A DNA stretch of 64,000 nt from Tetracentron sinense (Eukaryota > Streptophyta > Magnoliopsida > Trochodendrales > Trochodendraceae), in the NCBI GenBank assembly GCA_015143295.1, contig CM026570.1, forward strand, positions 28,278,445-28,342,444. The letters are read 5' to 3'. Shown piece by piece: positions 12,770-25,040 of this stretch. Position 1 is the stretch's first letter; every line of letters begins with the position of its first letter. The position numbers and the translations under genes were made by a program. The notes beneath the pieces are model-generated. The model saw nothing but the letters and a program-made list of their open reading frames with translations. It did no database searches and was not told the origin of the DNA.

Positions 12770-12889
12770 CTAATGGTAACCCTCTACTGGAGGTTCCTCC
12801 AAAGGCTCCTCGACGTACTCCTCCTCCACCAATGGACCAGGAGCACAAACATCAAATGGAGCAGCAGCTCCCTCAGAACCTGCCGACAT
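12770..12889 (-). CDS. LTR-encoded 39-aa acidic microprotein (conserved ORF)
   Basis: ATG (in ATGTCGGCAGGT) to TAG gives 39 residues: MSAG, a short variable part with PFDVCAPGP, then the acidic core LVEEEYVEE and a proline/glutamate tail. Equivalent ORFs occur at the same place and in the same sense in eight other LTR copies here. The core is conserved as PWVEEEYVEE or a close form, and many codon differences are synonymous. It has no recognised domain. The ATG overlaps a possible splice acceptor (GGCAG|GT), so translation could also begin in an upstream exon. Function unknown. It could instead be a conserved RNA segment, but codon-position bias argues for coding. Confidence 0.45.
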   Translation of the reverse strand: MSAGSEGAAAPFDVCAPGPLVEEEYVEEPLEEPPVEGYH

Positions 12890-14280
12890 AAGAAGTACGG
12901 CTGAGCATGAAATACTCAACGGGTACTAAGAACTAACCAACAGTCATAGCATACGGATAGCATACATAAAGCAGGAAACAATTCATATCATACAAGGAAG
13001 TAAAACAATTTATAATCATGCTTGTATTTCGTAGAAAGCCGATAAAACCTCTTGAAAACATCGTGCACTTGATTTGGCTTGAAATATCTTTTCGTACTTG
13101 AAAGCTTGTCGTGTTTGTCTTACTTGATCTTGTCGAGCGTGTCATACGTGTCATGTCATGCATGTCATGCGTGCTTGCTTGTGATCATGTAACTTGTGAG
13201 ATATCCTTGTGAGATGCGCTTGAGAGATGCCTTGAGAGGGAAGGGAGACCCTTCTTTATGCAATGCACTTCCGAGGGAAGGGAGACCCTTCTTCATGATA
13301 TGTATGTACTTGCGAGGGAAGGGAGGCCCTTCTTCATGATATGCACTTGTGAGTGAGGGGAGACCCCTCGTGTAATGTTGGTTCTTGTCTTCTTGTGAAA
13401 AGCGAGGTAAAACATATCGTAGGATATGTCCCACCTCTAACCATGTTCTTGAAAACCTCGATAAATCCTGTCATGCATGCCGTGCTCGTGGGAACCGTGT
13501 ACATACTTGCATTTAAATTTAAATATGACATTTGGGTGATTTCACAACACATATAACATCAATGATTGAGCAATGTAATATTCATGTCATTTAGGGAAAG
13601 CAAGAAAACACACTATCATAGGCCCTAGCAATATCCATAATTTATTAGGCATGCATTTCCTAAATTACAACTCACTTTTTTCACCTTGGCATTTCATTAA
13701 ACATGGTGTGTTCATTATCGATTTACCCTACAACATGCTTTTCTAGATGGGTTTTACTCAAATCATACATGTATGTTCATTATTGGAACAATGCCCTCCC
13801 CATTATAATCATCACAACACAACCATTGGCATCCAGTCGCCCATTCCATCTCCGTTCACCATTCACAACCATCCATCTCATAGCACATGTGTAAATGAAG
13901 GAAAATAAAGAGAAATAAAGGGGAAAGAGGAACTATAACTAGGAGGGTAGCAAGAAGTACCGACCTTGAAGAAATGAGGACGAAACCCCTTCCAAAAACG
14001 ACCGTGAGGTGCTGCCCTAGCTTGGGGAACGCTCTCCACGAGTGCTTGAGCCGTGATCTTGGAGAAAAACTGGACTTGAAGTGATCTAGGGTCTCAAAAC
14101 CCCTTTGATTCTTCTCCAAAAGCAAAACCCTAGCTTAGGAAACCCTTTCTCCTCTCTTCTAATCCCCCAAATCCTCTAAGTGCTGAGAATGAGCCCTAAA
14201 GGCTCGGGTTAAACTCTTAAGGTAAGAGTGAACCGACCAAAAGACCATAATACCCTTACTGAAATTTCTGCAAAAACACG

Positions 14281-14960
14281 AGTGTCGAACACGTTGTGCT
14301 GTGAATAGTGCTGAACACGTTGTGCTGTGAATAGTGCTAAACACGTTGTGCTGTGAATAGTGCCGAACACGTTGTGCTGTGAATAGTGCCAAACACGTTG
14401 TGCTGTGAATAGTGCCGAACACGTTGTGCTGTGAATAGTGCCAAACACGTTGTGCTGTGAATAGTGCCAAACACGTTGTGCTGTGAACAGTGCTGAACAC
14501 GTTGTGCTGTGAACAGTGCTGAACACGTTGTGCTGTGAACAGTGCCGAACACGTTGTGCTGTGAACAGTGCTGAACACGTTGTGCTGTGCACAGTGCTGA
14601 ACACGTTGTCCGTTGTGTTGTGCATAGTGCTGAGCTCGTTGTCCGTTGTCTTATGTACAACGTGCCCGTTGTTGCTGTACAACGTACCCGTTGTTGCTGT
14701 ACAATGTACCCGTTGTTGCTGTACAACGTACCCGTTGTCTGTTGCACAACGGATGCACAACGAATACGTTATCAGAGCTAGAGCTACGTTATCAGAGTAT
14801 GTCCTTAGTGCCTTCCGAGCTACGTCCTTAGTGCATAACCGAGCTACGTCCTTAGTGCATAACCGAGCTACGATTGCTTGCAGGTCCAGACTGTTTTGGC
14901 CATATCTTTTGGCTCGTTCGTCCGATTTTGACGATTCAACTTGCGTTGGGTTCGTACTTC
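14281..14960 (-). promoter_or_regulatory. 26-bp tandem array, inverted-repeat words and conserved LTR block
   Basis: About 13 copies of a 26-bp unit (GAACACGTTGTGCTGTGA plus ATAGTGCC) run from 14285 to 14610. They are followed by ACAACGTACCCGTTGT-type inverted repeats (to about 14760) and CGAGCTACGTCCTTAGTGC units. The conserved block (TTTGACGATTCAACTTGCGT) is at 14893-14960. The repeats are open in several frames on both strands, producing spurious ORFs. The position matches the CGATCG arrays of the other LTRs. Confidence 0.7.
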
Positions 14961-15072
14961 GAAAAGGAACAGAATTTCCAATTTCTTCCTTATTTATTAA
15001 TTATACCTCTTTGAAGGCAAGATGGCAATGAAAGTGTCATGCATTAAATGTGAAAAGGTCCGGGGCTCTACA

Positions 15073-15086
15073 TCCTCCCCCCCTTA
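15073..15086 (-). other. Polypurine tract of G1
   Basis: The minus strand reads TAAGGGGGGGAGGA directly before the 3' LTR start TGTAGAGCCCCGG. Confidence 0.9.
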
Positions 15087-15173
15087 CAAAAATTTCATCC
15101 TCGAAATTTAGACGCTACTTGCATTGCAAACCAAACTGAAAATTACAAGTCTTATACAGACTTATACAAAAAC

Positions 15174-18100
15174 TCATTCAATTAATTCTGGGTACTTTGC
15201 TTTGACTTCGGCTTCACGCTCCCATGTAGCTTCTTCCCGAGCATGGTGTTGCCATTGCACAAGAACCAAAGGGATTGTCTTGTTGCGAAGCACCTGATCT
15301 CTTCGATCGAAAATCTGAACCGGCTTTTCAATCAAGGTGAGGTCCTCTCGAATCTCCAACGGTTCCAAGTCTATGACATGCGAAGGATCCGCAATGTACT
15401 TCCGAAGCATAGACACATGGAAGACGTTGTGAACTGCGACCATGTGAGGTGGGAGAGCTACCCTGTAAGCAACCTCACCAACTCGTGTGATAATCTCAAA
15501 AGGCCCAACATACCGAGGACTGAGCTTACCTCGCTTTCCAAATCTCATGATCCCTTTGCTAGGAGATACTTTCACAAAAACTTGATCCCCTACTTGAAAT
15601 TCCAAGTCCCTACGGCGCGTGTCCGCATAACTTTTCTGGCGATCGTGAGCGGCTTTCAATCGATCCCGATGATCTTAACTGTGCCTGCAGTTTGCTCAAT
15701 CAACTCCGGACCAAGTACTTTCCTTTCTCCTACCTCATCCCAATAGAGAGGAGACCTACAACTTCGCCCATACAAGGCCTCAAATGGTGCCATTTGGATA
15801 CTCGCCTGATAGCTATTATTATAGGCGAATTCAACCAAAGGCAAGTGCTCTTCCCAACTGCCTCCGAAATCTAACATACAAGCCCGAAGCATGTCTTCAA
15901 TGACTTGGTTCACTCTCTCGGTTTGTCCATCCGTCTGTGGATGAAAAGCGGTGCTGAAATCCAGTTGGGAACCCATAGCCTCCTGGAAGCTTTTCCAGAA
16001 TCGTGATGTGAATCTTGGATCCCGATCTGACACAATATTAACGGGCACTCCGTGCAACCTCACCACTTCCTTGATGTACAAAGCGGCTAACTGACTAGAG
16101 TTGAAGGTAGTTCGGTAAGGTAAGTAGTGAGCGGACTTCGTCAAACGATCCACTACTACCCATATCGCATCTGAGCCCCTTGCCGTCTTTGGCAAGCCAA
16201 CTATGAAATCCATGGATATGTTCTCCCATTTCCACTCGGGAATAGGAAGGGACTGTAATAAACCTGCGGGCCGCATGTGTTCTGCTTTCACCTGTTGGCA
16301 CACCAAGCACCGTGCTACATATTCCGTAACCTCCCTCTTCATATTCCGCCACCAAAAGTGACTCTTGAGGTTCCGGTACATCTTTGTACCCCCTGGATGC
16401 ACTGTGTACTTCAAACGGTGTGCTTCATCCAAAATCTCTCTTCGAAGATCTACATTGGCTGGGACGCACAGCCTTCCCTTCAATGTGATAGCACCCCGAC
16501 TAGTGAGAGAGAAATCCTCACTACCCTTAGCAACTTCCTTGTCCCGATAAGCCAACAATTCAGTATCCGTGGCTTGGTATTCTTGGATCAAATCTATAAT
16601 GTATGGCCGAACCGTGACATTTGCCAAGATAGGACTACGAACAGAGTCATTCATACTAATGTCCAGATTTGCCAAGTCTTCAAGTAGCTTCCATTCCTGC
16701 ACTAACATGCATGCTAATAATCTCGGAGGTCTTCTACTCAAAGCATCAGCCACTACATTTGCTTTACCCGGGTGGTATTGAATGGTACAATCATAATCCT
16801 TCAGAAATTCCATCCAACGCCGTTGCCTTAGATTCACTTCCTTTTGGGAAAAGAGATACTTGAGGCTCTTGTGGTCCGTATACACATAGAATTCCACCCC
16901 GTATAAGTAATGTCGCCAGATCTTGAGTGCAAACACGACTGCGGCAAGCTCTAAGTCGTGCGTGGGGTAATTCTTCTCATGCTCCTTCAATTGCCTCGAT
17001 GCATAGGCAATGACTTTCTTGTGCTGCATGAGTACACACCCAAGTCCAACGTGTGAGGCATCACTATACACTTCATACCCATAAGGTCCGGATGGCACAG
17101 TAAGGACAGGGGCTGTAGTAAGCTTCTTCTTCAGTTCTGTGAAACTGATCTCGCACTTATCACTCCATACAAACTTGGCGTTCTTCCTTGTCAGGTAAGT
17201 GAGCGGTGCCGCAAGGCTAGAGAAACCCTCTACAAATCTCCTGTAGTAGCCTGCCAATCCAAGGAAACTACGTATCTCTGTGACACTCTTGGGCCTCGCC
17301 CAACTCATGACTGCATCTATCTTCTTTGGATCAATCGAGATGCCTTCCACAGAAACAACGTGGCCTAGGAATGCCACCTCTTCCAACCAAAACTCACACT
17401 TACTGAGTTTAGCGTATAGCTTGTGCTCTCTCAGCATTTCCAAAGCAAGGCGAAGGTCTCGCATGTGATCTTCCCGTGTCTGGGGAATACACCAAGATAT
17501 CGTCGACAAACACTATTACGCATCGATCTAGATATGGCCGAAACACCCGGTTCATTAAATCCGTAAAAGCTGCCGGCGCGTTTGTGAGACCATAAGGCAT
17601 TACCAAGAACTCGTAGTGTCCGTATCGAGTCCGGAAAGCCGTTTTGGGAATATCTTCCGCCTTAATCTTCAACTGGTGATAGCCCGATCGAAGATCTATC
17701 TTTGAGGAAAATCTCGCTCCCTTCAACTGATCGAATAAGTCATCAATCCTAGGCAAGGGATACCTATTCTTTATAGTGACTTTGTTCAATTGCCGGTAAT
17801 CGACACACATCCACATCGAGCCATCTTTCTTCTTAACAAACAACACCGGGGCACCCCACGGTGAGACACTTGGTCGAATGAAACCAAGGCCTTGCAATTC
17901 CTCCAACTGAGTCTTCAACTCCTTGAGTTCAATAGGGGCCATTCTATATGGAGCCCTGAAAACAGGAGCTGTGCCTAGTGCAAGCTCGATCACAAACTCA
18001 ATCTCCCTATCTGGAGGCAATCCCGGCAACTCCTCTGGAAACACATCCAGGAATTCACTCACAACCGGAATAGTCGATGAGTCCTTTGCCTCGGGGTTAG

Positions 18101-18499
18101 CTAAGCTCAACGCCGCAAAACGAGCAATATCTCTACTTTTCAACCCACGAAAGTGGAATGGTTTCCCTTCTACTGGCTTGAAGAGTACCACTTTCTCAAA
18201 GCAAGCTACATGCCCGTGATGTGCCGCTAACCAATCCATTCCCAATATAACATCAAAGTCTTGGAATCCAAGGACGATGAGATCAACCGCCAACTCGTGG
18301 CTTCTAACTTGGACCACGCTATTTCTATACACTTTATCTGCCAATACTGTTTTGCCGAGAGGAGTCGAAATGGCTAACTCCGGTTCTAGCTGAGTAGGCT
18401 CCACAGAAAAGCCTTCTGAAAAACTCGGCGAGACAAACGAATGAGTAGACCCGGTATCAATCAACACTCGAGCCAAACACTCACTGACTAGTAGGGTTC
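15174..18499 (-). pseudogene. pol: G1 pol: protease-RT-RNase H-integrase-chromodomain, two frameshifts
   Basis: The polyprotein gives protease ([13 protein letters not shown] near its start, DVILGMDWL later), then RT ([17 protein letters not shown]; catalytic FVDD in [12 protein letters not shown]). A +1 slip in a C-run at 17481-17486 separates it from the next part. That part has the RT end ([19 protein letters not shown]) and RNase H ([25 protein letters not shown]). The integrase zinc finger (HPGGTKM with CLVCQQ) and catalytic core ([20 protein letters not shown]) follow. A -1 slip near 15662-15670 precedes a last segment with the GPFEII domain and a chromodomain (VLVQWQHH, EEATWERE). Apart from the two slips all catalytic residues look intact. 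The frameshifts could be real or assembly errors. In the element it would supply cDNA synthesis and chromatin-targeted integration. Confidence 0.9.
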
Positions 18500-18606
18500 C
18501 TGAAATTTTAGCTAGTTACGTCAATTCAAGCATCAACAGTGTATACACATAGGAATAAAACATAACATAACAATCATGAATAAAGAAAATAACTCCAAAC
18601 CTGTAC
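18500..18606 (-). other. Predicted intron between gag and protease of G1
   Basis: In minus sense, GTGCAAG|GTACAGGTTTGG is the donor side and AAATTTCAG|GAACCC the acceptor side, 107 nt apart. Unspliced, gag runs into about 26 unrelated hydrophobic residues and stops, and protease lacks a start. Removing the segment joins gag (..DDVVQ) to protease (..[10 protein letters not shown]) in phase 1. G2 has an intron candidate at the homologous place (57483-57615) with the same phase. No transcript evidence is available here. Confidence 0.6.
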
Positions 18607-19459
18607 CTTGCACCACATCGTCAGATGCAAGTGCATCACCCTCTGTCAAGGCAAAAACTCGCCCCTGGCTTGCCTGGCGAGACTGAGGTGTAGACCGGGT
18701 AGTCTGAGATGACGCCTGATATGATCCTGCTGGGCGTGCTGGTAGCCTAATCCCCTGAGACTGGCCTGGTAAATGCCGACTGGGGCAATCCCTGATCATA
18801 TGGCCCTGGCGACCACAATGAAAGCATCCACCCGATGCCCTTCGGCAATCTCCTACCGGGTGCCTTCGGCCGCACGAAGTGCAGACCTCGTGTGTATAAG
18901 TTGGAGGGGCTGGAGGTGGAGCATACCTCATCGTATGAGGTGCAACAGGCCGTGGGGCCGGAAGAGCCTGAGGTCGAGGTGCCTGTGGCCCGTACTGCCG
19001 TGGAGCTAGAGGCGCATAAGATGGCCTCATCGGTGGTGCTGGCCACGCATACTGAGAAGGGCCGGTACGAGCCCGCCTCTCTAGAGGTGCTAAACTACTG
19101 GATTGGCCTCTTGCCAACTCCCTCTTCTTGGACACCGCCTCAGAATTCACCTCGATCAATAAGGCTTTGTCTACCACTTCCGGATAAGTAGCGTGCCTGA
19201 AAGCCGATACTTTCTCTATAATAACATCCTTGAGCCCTTGCTCAAATCTCCTCGCCTTCCTTGCCTCAGTAGCCACCATGTGAGGCGCAAATCTAGAGAG
19301 CTCCGAGAACTTAGCCTCATATTGTGCTACTGACATCGAACCTTGCTCAAGGTTGATGAATTATCTCTCTTTCTTTTCCCGTGCTCCAATCGGAAAATAC
19401 TTCTTATAGAACGTATCCTTAAACTCCTCCCAAGTCCACGATTGACCTTGCATGGTCAA
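18607..19459 (-). pseudogene. gag: G1 gag, 3' part (zinc knuckle)
   Basis: Downstream half of gag after the solo-LTR insertion. It starts with TMQGQSWTWEEF (the W-x-x-F...KYFP capsid region) and is interrupted by an in-frame TAA just after AREKKER, near 19354. It then continues with MSVAQYEAKFSELSRFAPHM, a proline-rich region, the cysteine cluster CTSCGRRHPVGDC and the canonical CCHC knuckle CFHCGRQGHMIRDC. It ends at the predicted splice donor 18606/18607. The upstream half is at 22469-22869. Confidence 0.85.
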
Positions 19460-19666
19460 TGTCACGACCCAAAATACCCCCTAGTAGTTAGGATACTTTG
19501 GCGACGTGAACACATAACCAAAGCATTCTATATAACATATGAATCCTGTACAACATATAAAACCTGTGATAGCGGAAGCGTAATACTAATCTATATATGG
19601 TAGTGGAAGCGGACTACAAAATTTCTATCAATACTATGTCTCAGTTTATACATGACCCAAAATAAA

Positions 19667-19684
19667 GAGCGAACATACTCGCTC
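19667..19684 (-). other. LTR hairpin, GAGCGA/TCGCTC stem
   Basis: GAGCGA-ACATAC-TCGCTC, a perfect 6-bp stem with a 6-nt loop (GTATGT in LTR sense). Compare AGGTGG/CCACCT at 55687, 63098 and 28238. Confidence 0.55.
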
Positions 19685-19716
19685 AACAAAATATATGTAC
19701 ATGTCTCTCCCTCTCG

Positions 19717-19872
19717 TCACTCATGATGGGGCCACCTAACAAAAGCCCTCTGCTCCTCCTGAGCCCTCTGCTGCTGAAGACTACCCCAAGTCTCCTCTTC
19801 CTCAACATACTCTTCCTCGACCCATGGTTCTTGAGGACGCTCGCCACAAATGTCGAAGGGACCTGCCGACAT
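19717..19872 (-). CDS. LTR-encoded 51-aa acidic microprotein
   Basis: MSAGPFDICGERPQ then EPWVEEEYVEEEE, a glutamine-rich stretch and the ending RWPHHE. An upstream in-frame ATG (19938) would add a hydrophobic segment with the SIPCSA motif. That upstream part is out of frame in some sister LTRs, so the MSAG start or a spliced start is preferred. Same position and sense as the other LTR microORFs. No known domain. Confidence 0.45.
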   Translation of the reverse strand: MSAGPFDICGERPQEPWVEEEYVEEEETWGSLQQQRAQEEQRAFVRWPHHE

Positions 19873-21402
19873 AATATGTACGGCTGAGCATGGAATACTC
19901 AGCGTATACAAACCACTAGATAGTAATATTGTAAACAAGAATACAACATGTACATATCACAATTTAATCATCTCACATGCATTCCAGAAATCAGAGCGCG
20001 GAAAACAAAATCATATCAAGTGCATATATCTCGGAAAATACTATCGGAAAACATCTTTTTATCATCTTTTGTCTTTTACATCTTCTTATCATCTTTTGTC
20101 GAAAACATCTTCTTATCATCTTGTACCTTTGCATATACGGGTATTTAAAATACCTTGGCTTTTATCTTTTATTATCCTGTACGGGTATTTAAAATACCTT
20201 GGCATTCATCATTTGCTACCTCCGGAGTAGGACAACTAGTACCTGTACCCACGTAAGCTGGGTAGCCTAATGTTCTCCTCACCTTCGGCTACCTTAAGGG
20301 TAGACGACCAATATCCATCTCCCTTCCGGGCGGCCTGCTATCATCGGAGTCCGATGCCAGTATCCCTTTCCCTTTCAGGCGGCCTGCTATCGTCGCATCC
20401 CTGTCGGCTTTTTCCGTATACTTTCCATCTTCTTGTATTTCTTGTAACATCTTGTGCTTCTTGTATTTTCCGTATGTATCTTGTGCTTCTTATACTTTTC
20501 CGTAGACCTCTTTTTACTTCTTGTACTTTTCTTATACTTCTTATGCTTCTTGTACTATTCATTTGGTTCATTTACATCTTATACTTTTCGTGTGGTTCAT
20601 TTGCATCTTATACTCTTCTTCTTCTTATTCTTGTATTGCATCTTATATACATGTATTTCTTCTTTTGGGATACCCATAATTTAGAAAAACTCGATCATGC
20701 ATATGCATATGTGTCCGTATAGCAGTTGTGATATAACATGGTAGACATTAGGGAAAACCCTTTACATATGGTCATATGTCTCATACTCAACATAATTCAT
20801 CCATCACCATAATCCCTATACAATAACATCACACCATTCCAATCACATTTAAAATAAGGTTTTTCTACTTGTTCTTCCCAAAACTTGTTGCTTTTAACAT
20901 GTTTTTCATCTTGGATACTAACATATAGAACAACTCAAAAATTACCATCTTTTATTTGTTGGTTGAAAGCATAACATCATCACATTTAATTCACACCATC
21001 ATTCATGGGATTTGATCTTGATGTAGAAAAGGTTTCATGAAATCAATTGCTAGAAGAGTGTATTTTTACATATAAGAGGCTATATATAACTATACTTGTC
21101 AAGAAAATCATGCTTTTCATTAAGGGTTTATGAAATTAGAACCTAGTAGAGTGTATCTACCTTATGGGATGAAATCCCTTTGATCCAATGCTTGAAAAGG
21201 CTTGAAGAAGCTTGTAGAAGTGAAACCCAAGCTTGATGTTGGAGATCCAAGCTCCAATGGCGCGTAGGAGCGAGATCAAGGCTCGATTTGTGCTCTTCTT
21301 CTCCAAATCCAAAACCCCTCTTGCAATCCTCCACTCTCTTCCCTTCTCTTCTAAGATCTCTCTCTAGGTTTAGGGTAACCCAAAACCCCCAAAAGTATCC
21401 CC

Positions 21403-21410
21403 TATTTATA
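21403..21410 (-). promoter_or_regulatory. TATA box of solo LTR
   Basis: TATTTATA on plus, i.e. TATAAATA in the sense CCTATAAATAGGGG, just downstream of the word array in LTR sense. Confidence 0.65.
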
Positions 21411-21464
21411 GGCCAAGGGGTGAAAACCCTAAAAAATCACGCACTAAAGAGTTTGATTCGCGCA

Positions 21465-21770
21465 CCTACAATCGTTCGTAGGCTTCCTACGATCGATCGT
21501 AGGTCTTACAGTAAGTTTTGCTCAGTTTCTGGAGTTCTACGATCGTTCGTAGGCTTCCTACGATCAATCGTAGCTTTGACAGTAAGTTTTCCGCATTTCT
21601 GTAACTTTACGATCGTTCGTAACTACGATCGTTCGTAGGTCTTCTACAATCGATCGTAGCTCTGACAGGATGATTTTTCAGATTTTTTCCGCTTTGGTAT
21701 TTTGGCCATAACTTTTGACCCGCTCGTCCGATTTTGACGATTCAACTTGCGTTGGATTCTTCTTTTGAAG
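21465..21770 (-). promoter_or_regulatory. CTACGATCGATCGTAG array plus conserved LTR block
   Basis: Repeated words CTACGATCGTTCGTAGG and CTACGATCGATCGTAGG at 21465-21665, followed by the block TTTGACGATTCAACTTGCGT at about 21735-21755. The word CTACGATCGATCGTAG is a perfect palindrome. The LTR at 31749 uses the same word on another backbone. Confidence 0.7.
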
Positions 21771-22468
21771 GAGAACAACTTTCATGTTTTGTACAACTTC
21801 TAATGCGTATTTATTATTGGACCATTTTGCCCCTAAAGTTTACTGGTCTGAAACTGGGATTTAACTGTCCAGATTTCCAACAGTCCCGACTTTGGAAATC
21901 GGACTTTTGACTCAATCCTAGCTCAAAATCAGGGAAAGTGATGAACATGAACCCCGAAGAGGGTTCACATGCCTCTCCAAAAACTCAAGAATCACTTGAT
22001 TCTGAGCAATGGAGCCTAAACTAAGGCTTCGTAAAGTTGAGGGAAATGCCGAAACATACCTCTTCAACATCTAGAACACTTCGAGTGTTTTCACACTCTT
22101 TTCCCTCGGGTCCAAAACCATACTCACACCTCATTAATCATTCCACATATATTTTTAAATCCTTCTAAGTGATCATTTAACATACACCAACATGCATGAG
22201 AGGGCCCGGCCTCCTTATGCCTCGCGCACTAGCACTATTCTTTACACTATTCACTCACAACCCATTAAACACCTTGGGTATTTATACCCTTGTTTTTAAC
22301 CACTTAGAGTATCTTTATACTCTCATTTTGAGACTCCAAATACATACCTAAGACCCTCACTTGACTCATCATAATACCAAGAATACCATGTAAGGCATTA
22401 GGCCTTTACACATACCATACAAGGGCTTTATTCACATGAACAGTGAATCAAATTTTCGGGGCTCTACA

Positions 22469-22869
22469 GTCAAGTCCCGTGTCCTCAATGCGGACAACCA
22501 CCAATGGTGGGCTTCACCTTCTAGCATGAAAACTGCCCATGCAACTCTATCCTCCTCTGTAGGCGAGAGGACCGCAAAGATCTTCTCCATCTGGAGGATC
22601 CATGCCTCCGCAGCAAGAGGGTCCACACTCCCATGGAAGGGTGGAGGCCTCAATCTCCGGAATGCCTCAACTCCAGCGGTACGATGTACTGGAGCTACGG
22701 GTGGTGGAGTAGGTGCCGTCGATGATGGTATAGCCTGCCGAGCCGCCAGTATGGCGAGTGTCTCAGCAATAGAGCCTAAGACCTGAGAGAGGTCCGGCTG
22801 CTCATCCTCATCCCTTGAAGAAGAGGAAGCTCTGGTATGTGGTCCACGGCCCCGTGTGCCCCGCCTCAT
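22469..22869 (-). pseudogene. gag: G1 gag, 5' part
   Basis: ATG at 22869 gives MRRGTRGRGP, then FRRLRPPPFHGSVDPLAAE, WILQMEKIFAVL and AWAVFMLEGEAHHWW, the usual N-terminal capsid features of chromovirus gag. Coding continuity breaks at the solo LTR boundary (after ALRTRDLT) and resumes at 19459. The first five bases are the TSD copy. Confidence 0.85.
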
Positions 22870-23215
22870 GACTAAAGTCCTGAGAACAATAGCACCACAT
22901 AAGTCTCACTTGAAACCACAACTTATTTCAATGCCATTTCACAATAATTCAATTTGTATTAGGTGTATAATACTAATATACATCACATCAAGTCATCAGA
23001 GTATTCATCACATTATACTTATACTTTAGTGTTCTAGCGTACCTAGGACCCGTACTTGGTTAAAGCAACCATTTTAGACTAAGACTAAAGTTTTAGTCTT
23101 ACACTTGGATCAAGACTCTCTTCCGACTTACTTTCTTCCTAACTTGATTCCTGACATATGCTCTTGTCAAGCCGTGGTATAAGATTCTAAGTGACCCTAG
23201 AGACCTAAAGCCTAA
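22870..23215 (-). other. G1 leader between PBS and gag
   Basis: 346 bp of non-coding leader. No gene or repeat is visible. Confidence 0.6.
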
Positions 23216-23227
23216 GCTTTGATACCA
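23216..23227 (-). other. Primer-binding site of G1 (tRNA-iMet, one mismatch)
   Basis: The minus strand reads TGGTATCAAAGC four bases after the 5' LTR end (GCGACAGAAG). One base differs from the iMet complement TGGTATCAGAGC. Confidence 0.85.
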
Positions 23228-23529
23228 CTTCTGTCGCGACCCAAAACCCACCCTAGGAGTTAGAGTGAACTTTGGACGACTAATCATGGCTTACATGACT
23301 TGCTTGACAACCCAACCTGTAAAAACCCACAGAGCATATACAATAGAGGATGACAGCGGAAACATAACTATAAAACACAGCGGAAGTCTAACAAACCTCT
23401 AAGTATATACACATGGAAATCCAAGTTTATACAAAAAGTAACCAAAAAAAAGTGCGGACAGACCCGCCAAAATACATGGATATAATCTCTCATCTCACCA
23501 CAGTTAATCCACTCAGAATCTACAACCAC

Positions 23530-23649
23530 CTAATGGTAACCCTCTACTGGAGGTTCCTCCAAAGGCTCCTCGACGTACTCCTCCTCCACCCATGGACCAG
23601 GAGCACAAACATCAAATGGAGCAGCAGCTCCCTCAGAACCTGCCGACAT
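23530..23649 (-). CDS. LTR-encoded 39-aa acidic microprotein (5' LTR copy)
   Basis: Same 39-codon frame as in the 3' LTR (12770-12889), including LVEEEYVEE with one substitution nearby (proline/tryptophan region). In the 5' LTR it lies in the transcribed R-U5 part, upstream of the PBS and gag. In a full-length transcript it would therefore be an upstream ORF of gag. Confidence 0.45.
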   Translation of the reverse strand: MSAGSEGAAAPFDVCAPGPWVEEEYVEEPLEEPPVEGYH

Positions 23650-25040
23650 AAGAAGTACGGCTGAGCATGAAATACTCAGCGGGTACTAAGCACTAACCAA
23701 CAGTCATAGCATACGGATAGCATACATAAAGCAGGAAATAATTCATATCATACAAGGAAGTAAAACAATTTATAATCATGCTTGTATTTCGTAGAAAGCC
23801 GATAAAACCTCTTGAAAACATCGTGCACTTGACTTGGCTTGAAATATCTTTTCGTACTTGAAAGCTTGTCGTGTTTGTCTTACTTGATCTTGTCGAGCGT
23901 GTCGTACGTGTCATGTCATGCATGTCATGCGTGCTTGCTTGTGATCATGTAACTTGTGAGATATCCTTGTGAGATGCGCTTGAGAGATGCCTTGAGAGGG
24001 AAGGGAGACCCTTCTTTATGCAATGCACTTCCGAGGGAAGGGAGACCTTTCTTCATGATATGTATGTACTTGCGAGGGAAGGGAGGCCCTTCTTCATGAT
24101 ATGCACTTGTGAGTGAGGGGAGACCCCTCGTGTAATGTTGGTTCTTGTCTTCTTGTGAAAAGCGAGGTAAAACATATCGTAGGATATGTCCCACCTCTAA
24201 CCATGTTCTTGAAAACCTCGATAAATCCTGTCATGCATGCCGTGCTCGTGGGAACCGTGTACATACTTGCATTTAAATTTAAATATGACATTTGGGTGAT
24301 TTCACAACACATATAACATCAATGATTGAGCAATGTAATATTCATGTCATTTAGGGAAAGCAAGAAAACACACTATCATAGGCCCTAGCAATATCCATAA
24401 TTTATTAGGCATGCATTTCCTAAATTACAACTCACTTTATTCACCTTGGCATTTCATTAAACATGGTGTGTTCATTATCGATTTACCCTACAACATGCTT
24501 TTCTAGATGGGTTTTACTCAAATCATACATGTATGTTCATTATTGGAACAATGCCCTCCCCATTATAATCATCACAACACAACCATTGGCATCCAGTCGC
24601 CCATTCCATCTCCGTTCACCATTCACAACCATCCATCTCATAGCACATGTGTAAATGAAGGAAAATAAAGAGAAATAAAGGGGAAAGAGGAACTATAACT
24701 AGGAGGGTAGCAAGAAGTACCGACCTTGAAGAAATGAGGAAGAAACCCCTTCCAAAAATGACCGTGAGGTGCTGCCCTAGCTTGGGGAATGCTCTCCACG
24801 AGTGCTTGAGCCGTGATCTTGGAGAAAAATCGGACTTGAAGTGATCTAGGGTCTCAAAACCCCTTTGATTCTTCTCCAAAAGCAAAACCCTAGCTTAGGA
24901 AACCCTTTCTCCTCTCTTCTAATCCCCCAAATCCTCTAAGTGTTGAGAATGAGCCCTAGAGGCTCGGGTTAAACTCTTAAGGTAAGAGTGAACCAACCAA
25001 AAGACCATAATACCCTTACTGAAATTTCTGCAAAAACACG

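Larger units (their letters stand above)
12472..15072 (-). repeat. 3' LTR of G1
   Basis: Begins (plus strand) TGTCGCGACCCAAAACC and ends GGGGCTCTACA. It contains the small conserved ORF (12770-12889), a hairpin (12694-12707), GAGAGGGAAGGGAGACCC repeats (13218-13370), a 26-bp tandem array (14281-14610) and the conserved LTR block. Nearly identical to 23232-25848. Confidence 0.93.
19460..22468 (-). mobile_element. Solo LTR (gypsy type) inserted in G1 gag
   Basis: Begins TGTCACGACCC and ends GGGGCTCTACA (3009 bp), flanked by perfect 5-bp duplications GTCAA (19455-19459 and 22469-22473). No internal region, PBS or PPT, so it arose by LTR-LTR recombination. It shares its backbone with the solo LTR at 36228-39079 (for example the CTTGTACTTTTCCGTA-rich stretch at 20430-20650), but the promoter words differ. 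Contains a TATA box (21403-21410), a small ORF, a hairpin and a CTACGATCGATCGTAG-type array. It splits gag and so postdates G1. Confidence 0.95.

Noticed and set aside
14159..14760. Overlapping ORFs of 136-183 codons on the minus strand rich in HNVFSTVHSTTC-like repeats (and 24919-25717)
   Set aside because: They are the 26-bp tandem array read in three frames; the unit has few stops in any frame and its length is not a multiple of three. No independent coding signal.
14516..15031. Plus-strand ORF of 171 codons over the same array (and 25302-25790)
   Set aside because: Antisense reading of the 26-bp array and the conserved block; no start context, no homologue in the other LTRs.
15243..18219. 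Plus-strand ORFs of 60-167 codons across G1 pol
   Set aside because: Antisense shadows of the minus-strand polyprotein.
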